This document shows, piece after piece, positions 61,322-64,000 of a stretch of 64,000 bases of DNA; the stretch's first letter is position 1; each line of letters opens with the position of its first letter. Location: NCBI RefSeq assembly GCF_014207905.1, contig NZ_JACHLB010000003.1, positions 124,001-188,000 of the forward strand, written 5' to 3'. This stretch comes from Flavobacterium notoginsengisoli (GTDB lineage Bacteria > Bacteroidota > Bacteroidia > Flavobacteriales > Flavobacteriaceae). The translations under genes were made by a program, and so were the position numbers. The notes under the pieces were generated by a model. It made no database searches. It saw only the letters and a list, made by a program, of their open reading frames with translations, and had not been told where the DNA came from.

Positions 61322-63340
61322 TTAATGCGACATCCAAACCGTCATTTCGCCTTTTCCTTTATTTCCCCAAGCAAAATACGGAATCAACTTTACTTGCACA
61401 GTATTTTCATTTTTTGCAGAAAGCGGTTTATACAACGTTTTATCCCATGAATTATTAGCATTTATTACCGCTTCAGCATCAATGCTCATCAAATTTCTAT
61501 TGTTTAATGTAAAAGGATTCGTTACAAATTTAGAATTCAACTTTAAAGCCACATCATTCACACTAATTTTCGCAGGCAATTGATCAGATTCTAAACAATA
61601 CACCAAAGGTCCCCTTTTTACAGCAACCTGGTTTTTAACTTCTTCTACTAACGGATTTGCTTCCATTAATTCAACTGGCATTGGAATGTTTAATTCAATA
61701 ACATCTCCTTTTTTCCATTTTTGACTCAATTTCAAATAAGTTCTAGAAACGATTTTATCTTTAATTTTTGAATTATTTACAGCAACTTCAGCATTCTGAC
61801 TCCAACCCGGAATTCTTAAAAATAAAGCCTGTAAATCTTTTGGAGCTTTTACAATTTTCAACGTTATTTTTCCGTCCCAAGGATAATTGGTTTGTTGTTC
61901 AATTTCTAATGTTTCTCCGTTAATTGTTTTGGTATTCAAAGAATTACTTCCGTATAAATTGACAAACAAACCTTCTTTTGAAAGACTGTAAGCATAATTT
62001 CCAACTTCGGCAATTGTTCTCGTTACATTTGGAGCACAACAGTTTGATAAAGCAATATAACCTTCACGTTCATTTCCCCATCTTTGGTGAAAAGGCAAAT
62101 CGTTTGAAACATTCAATGGATTATTATACAAGAATTTTTCTCCTTTCAAATCCATTCCCGAAAGTACGCTATTGTAAAGTGCTAACTCCACAATATCAGC
62201 ATATTTGGCATCTCCCGTAATTTGAAGCATTCTCCAGTTCCACAAAACATTTCCGATATTGGCGCAGGTTTCTGTATGAGCTGTTGCATTTGGCAATTGA
62301 AAAGGTCTTCCATACGCCTGATGAATTTTCTGCACAACCGTTGGATCATAAGAAGTTCCATCTGGCGAAACTCCATCATACAAAGAACCACAACCACCCG
62401 TAATGTACATTTTACGATACGTTACATCATCCCAAATGGATTCTAAATTATCTAATAATTTTTTCTCGCCAGTTTCAGCATACAAATCGGCAATTCCTGC
62501 ATATAGATAATTTGCTCTTACGGCGTGTCCCATAGCAGTTGTCTGTTGTCTAAACGGAATTCTGTCCTGATTATCATCGGTTCCGTCATTTGTGGTTCCT
62601 CTAATATCAATAAGATTATTAGCCAATTCCAAATATTTAGGGTCTTTTACCGTTCTATACATTTCGACAATTCCCATATAATGTGACGGACAAATGGCAT
62701 TTCTAGCCAATTCTGGCGAAGCTTTTTTGTAAAAATCATACAAGAAATCGGCAACTCCTTTGGCAATATTTAGGAAATTTGTTTTTCCTGTAGCACGATA
62801 ATGAATACATGCCGCAGTCATTAAATGTCCCATATTGTATTTCTCAAAACCTAATTGTTTTTTAACTTCTTCTGGACCTAAAGTTCCCCAGCGTTCATCA
62901 ATTAAAACTGGTGTATGAATGTAACCATCTTTGCGCTGTACTTTCGCGAAAAGCGCAATGGCTTTATCCATTTCGGCATCGAGTTTTTTATCTTTTGTAA
63001 CGGCATATGTTGCTGCCATTCCTTCAAAAATCTTATAGAAATCACCATCATGAAACGAAGGTCCTTTAAAAGCTCCTTTGCTCAATCCTGCCGCAATTTC
63101 GAAGTTTTTGTAAGCATGCGAAACTTCATCGTTATGATACAAATCCCACATATATGGCAAGGTGTTTTTGGTTTCGACATCAAATTGTTCTTTCCAGAAT
63201 CCATTTGTCCATTTTACATCTTGTAAACCAACGCTTTGTAATTTAGAATATGGACTTTCTGAATTGGCAACCAAACCTTTGTTTTGCGCAAAGATCATAG
63301 TTGAAAGAAACAAACTTGATATGATGATATTCTTTTTCAT
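61322..63340 (-). CDS. GH127 glycoside hydrolase (beta-L-arabinofuranosidase family)
   Basis: This is an exported enzyme of 672 aa (signal peptide MKKNIIISSLFLSTMIFAQ). The GH127 (former DUF1680) barrel is complete: LQDVKWTNGFWKEQF at the start, TGGCGSLYDG, AHTETCANIGNVLWNW (general acid Glu and zinc-ligand Cys) and ALSNCCAPNVTR near residues 430-440, which carries the Cys nucleophile and another zinc Cys. A C-terminal beta-sandwich follows (LRIPGWSQNAEVAVN, RGPLVYCLESDQL). Characterised members remove beta-L-arabinofuranose, and one RG-II enzyme of this family releases aceric acid from chain B, so either fits. It is probably co-transcribed with CE8. Confidence 0.94.
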   Translation of the reverse strand: MKKNIIISSLFLSTMIFAQNKGLVANSESPYSKLQSVGLQDVKWTNGFWKEQFDVETKNTLPYMWDLYHNDEVSHAYKNFEIAAGLSKGAFKGPSFHDGDFYKIFEGMAATYAVTKDKKLDAEMDKAIALFAKVQRKDGYIHTPVLIDERWGTLGPEEVKKQLGFEKYNMGHLMTAACIHYRATGKTNFLNIAKGVADFLYDFYKKASPELARNAICPSHYMGIVEMYRTVKDPKYLELANNLIDIRGTTNDGTDDNQDRIPFRQQTTAMGHAVRANYLYAGIADLYAETGEKKLLDNLESIWDDVTYRKMYITGGCGSLYDGVSPDGTSYDPTVVQKIHQAYGRPFQLPNATAHTETCANIGNVLWNWRMLQITGDAKYADIVELALYNSVLSGMDLKGEKFLYNNPLNVSNDLPFHQRWGNEREGYIALSNCCAPNVTRTIAEVGNYAYSLSKEGLFVNLYGSNSLNTKTINGETLEIEQQTNYPWDGKITLKIVKAPKDLQALFLRIPGWSQNAEVAVNNSKIKDKIVSRTYLKLSQKWKKGDVIELNIPMPVELMEANPLVEEVKNQVAVKRGPLVYCLESDQLPAKISVNDVALKLNSKFVTNPFTLNNRNLMSIDAEAVINANNSWDKTLYKPLSAKNENTVQVKLIPYFAWGNKGKGEMTVWMSH

Positions 63341-63391
63341 TTTGATATTTTTTTATCTGTTTGATCTGCTAAATATGCGAGAGAATATTTT

Positions 63392-63493
63392 TTTCACGCA
63401 GATTCAGCAGATTTTAGCAGATTAATTTTTGATTTTTACTCTTTAAAATAAAATCCGCGCAAATCTGCCTAAATCAGCTAAATCTGCGTGAAA
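63392..63493. repeat. TTTCACGCAGATT-family inverted repeat
   Basis: Arms TTTCACGCAGATT (63392-63404) and AATCTGCGTGAAA (63481-63493) are a perfect 13-bp pair, extended imperfectly by CAGCAGATTTTAGC. It spans the gap between GH127 and the gene at the right edge, ending 6 bp before that gene's stop. Confidence 0.85.
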
Positions 63494-63498
63494 TCACT

Positions 63499-64000
63499 TT
63501 ACTTCACAAAGAAATTGATAATTCTGCTCATAGAATCTCCATCGGCATCTTTTACGGTTACTACGAAAGAAGCGAAACCTTTATCTGAAGCCGTGAACTG
63601 AATTTCTTTTCCTTTTAAACTCGCTTTTCCATTTTTTACTTCTGAGAAAGTGTAAACCGGTTTATTTTCGAAACCTTTAAAATAATCTGCTACATTTAAA
63701 ACTTTTTTATCTTTTAAACTGATAAAATAATGAGGCTGAGCCAGCCAGTCTAAATAATTATCCAACTGTGTGAATCCGTCTTTATCCTTATCTGAATTCG
63801 AATCTGAGAAATCTGCTGAAGGGGAATTTTCATTCAACCCAAAAGCTTTTTCCCACCAGTTTGGCAAACCGTCATGATCAGTATCCCAATCTGCTGGGCG
63901 AGTTTCTGAAACAAAGTTCGGCCATCCTCCTGCATCTTGCTCGTTATCGATCATACCGCCCAAACCGCTTTTGCTTCCTTTGTATGTGAAAGTTCCTTTT
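63499..64000 (-). CDS. C-terminal part of an exported, calcium-repeat protein, probably a pectate-lyase relative (N-terminus beyond right edge)
   Basis: This frame is open to the right edge (TFTYKGSKSGLGGMIDNEQ is the first readable part), so only the last 167 or so residues are present. AGGWPNFVSETRPADWDTDHDGLPNWWEK (split here as GGWPNFVSE, DWDTDHDGLPNWWEK) and DSNSDKDKDGFTQLDNYLDW make a thrombospondin-type-3-like calcium module equivalent to the C-termini of the two PL1 proteins. It is followed by a cadherin/Ig-like end (KKVLNVADYFKGFENKPVYTF, VVTVKDADGDSMSRI). No sorting signal of the type IX system is obvious. A polysaccharide lyase of the same locus is the best guess. The only in-frame start inside the window is an unlikely TTG. 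Confidence 0.75.
   Translation of the reverse strand, partial: KGTFTYKGSKSGLGGMIDNEQDAGGWPNFVSETRPADWDTDHDGLPNWWEKAFGLNENSPSADFSDSNSDKDKDGFTQLDNYLDWLAQPHYFISLKDKKVLNVADYFKGFENKPVYTFSEVKNGKASLKGKEIQFTASDKGFASFVVTVKDADGDSMSRIINFFVK

Noticed and set aside
773..63425. Many plus-strand open frames of 60-130 codons and some minus-strand frames out of phase
   Set aside because: They lie opposite or inside long genes with clear domains, lack family motifs, and have the composition expected of reverse-complement or shifted readings.

Overview
The window is low-GC DNA (about one third GC by eye) in which every convincing gene lies on the minus strand. Two SusC/SusD pairs, an ECF-sigma/FecR cascade, AT-rich leaders without Shine-Dalgarno sites, and dense families of intergenic inverted repeats point to a Bacteroidota member. 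It is most likely a plant- or soil-associated Flavobacterium or close relative. No rRNA, tRNA, CRISPR, transposase or phage gene was seen.

Layout, left to right (genes read right to left). (1) 1-10045: a self-contained uptake module of ECF sigma factor, FecR anti-sigma, SusC with STN domain, SusD, a thioredoxin-domain protein and a periplasmic alpha/beta hydrolase cut by the left edge. (2) 10189-11441: two housekeeping-type genes, a Pr6Pr-like membrane protein and a YdeI-family protein. (3) 11558-16250: a tight cytoplasmic operon of RuBisCO-like protein, DUF1537 sugar-acid kinase and Asp/Glu-racemase-family protein, followed by a BASS-family transporter. (4) 16388-63340: a very large pectin utilisation locus. 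It holds two GH2 enzymes, an alpha-galacturonidase-like enzyme, an exported TIM-barrel lipoprotein, two sialidase-fold proteins, two GH78 rhamnosidases, an MGH1-like hydrolase, GH95, an esterase, GH43, GH28, GH140, a beta-helix/DUF6298 protein, two PL1-like lyases, DUF3826, SusD/SusC, a CE8 pectin methylesterase and GH127. (5) At the right edge is the C-terminal end of another exported, calcium-repeat protein.

The enzyme set fits rhamnogalacturonan II (RG-II) better than plain homogalacturonan. GH140 is the apiosidase family. GH95, GH78, GH2, GH127 and sialidase-fold or MGH1-like enzymes are the kinds used on the RG-II side chains. PL1, GH28 and CE8 handle the backbone. The RuBisCO-like/DUF1537 kinase operon resembles the last steps of known D-apionate catabolism. 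The window may therefore link apiose release outside the inner membrane to its conversion to glycolytic intermediates in the cytoplasm. The earlier steps (apiose to 3-oxo-isoapionate) are not in the window.

Regulation: the 694-bp gap upstream of the pectin SusC carries repeated ACAGGAT motifs, one also found upstream of a sialidase-fold gene 32 kb away, and a LacI-operator-like palindrome. Most gaps between the pectin genes carry long inverted repeats of at least six sequence families, some nested. Family assignments come from reading the translated proteins, not from database searches. Substrate assignments are inferences unless stated otherwise.
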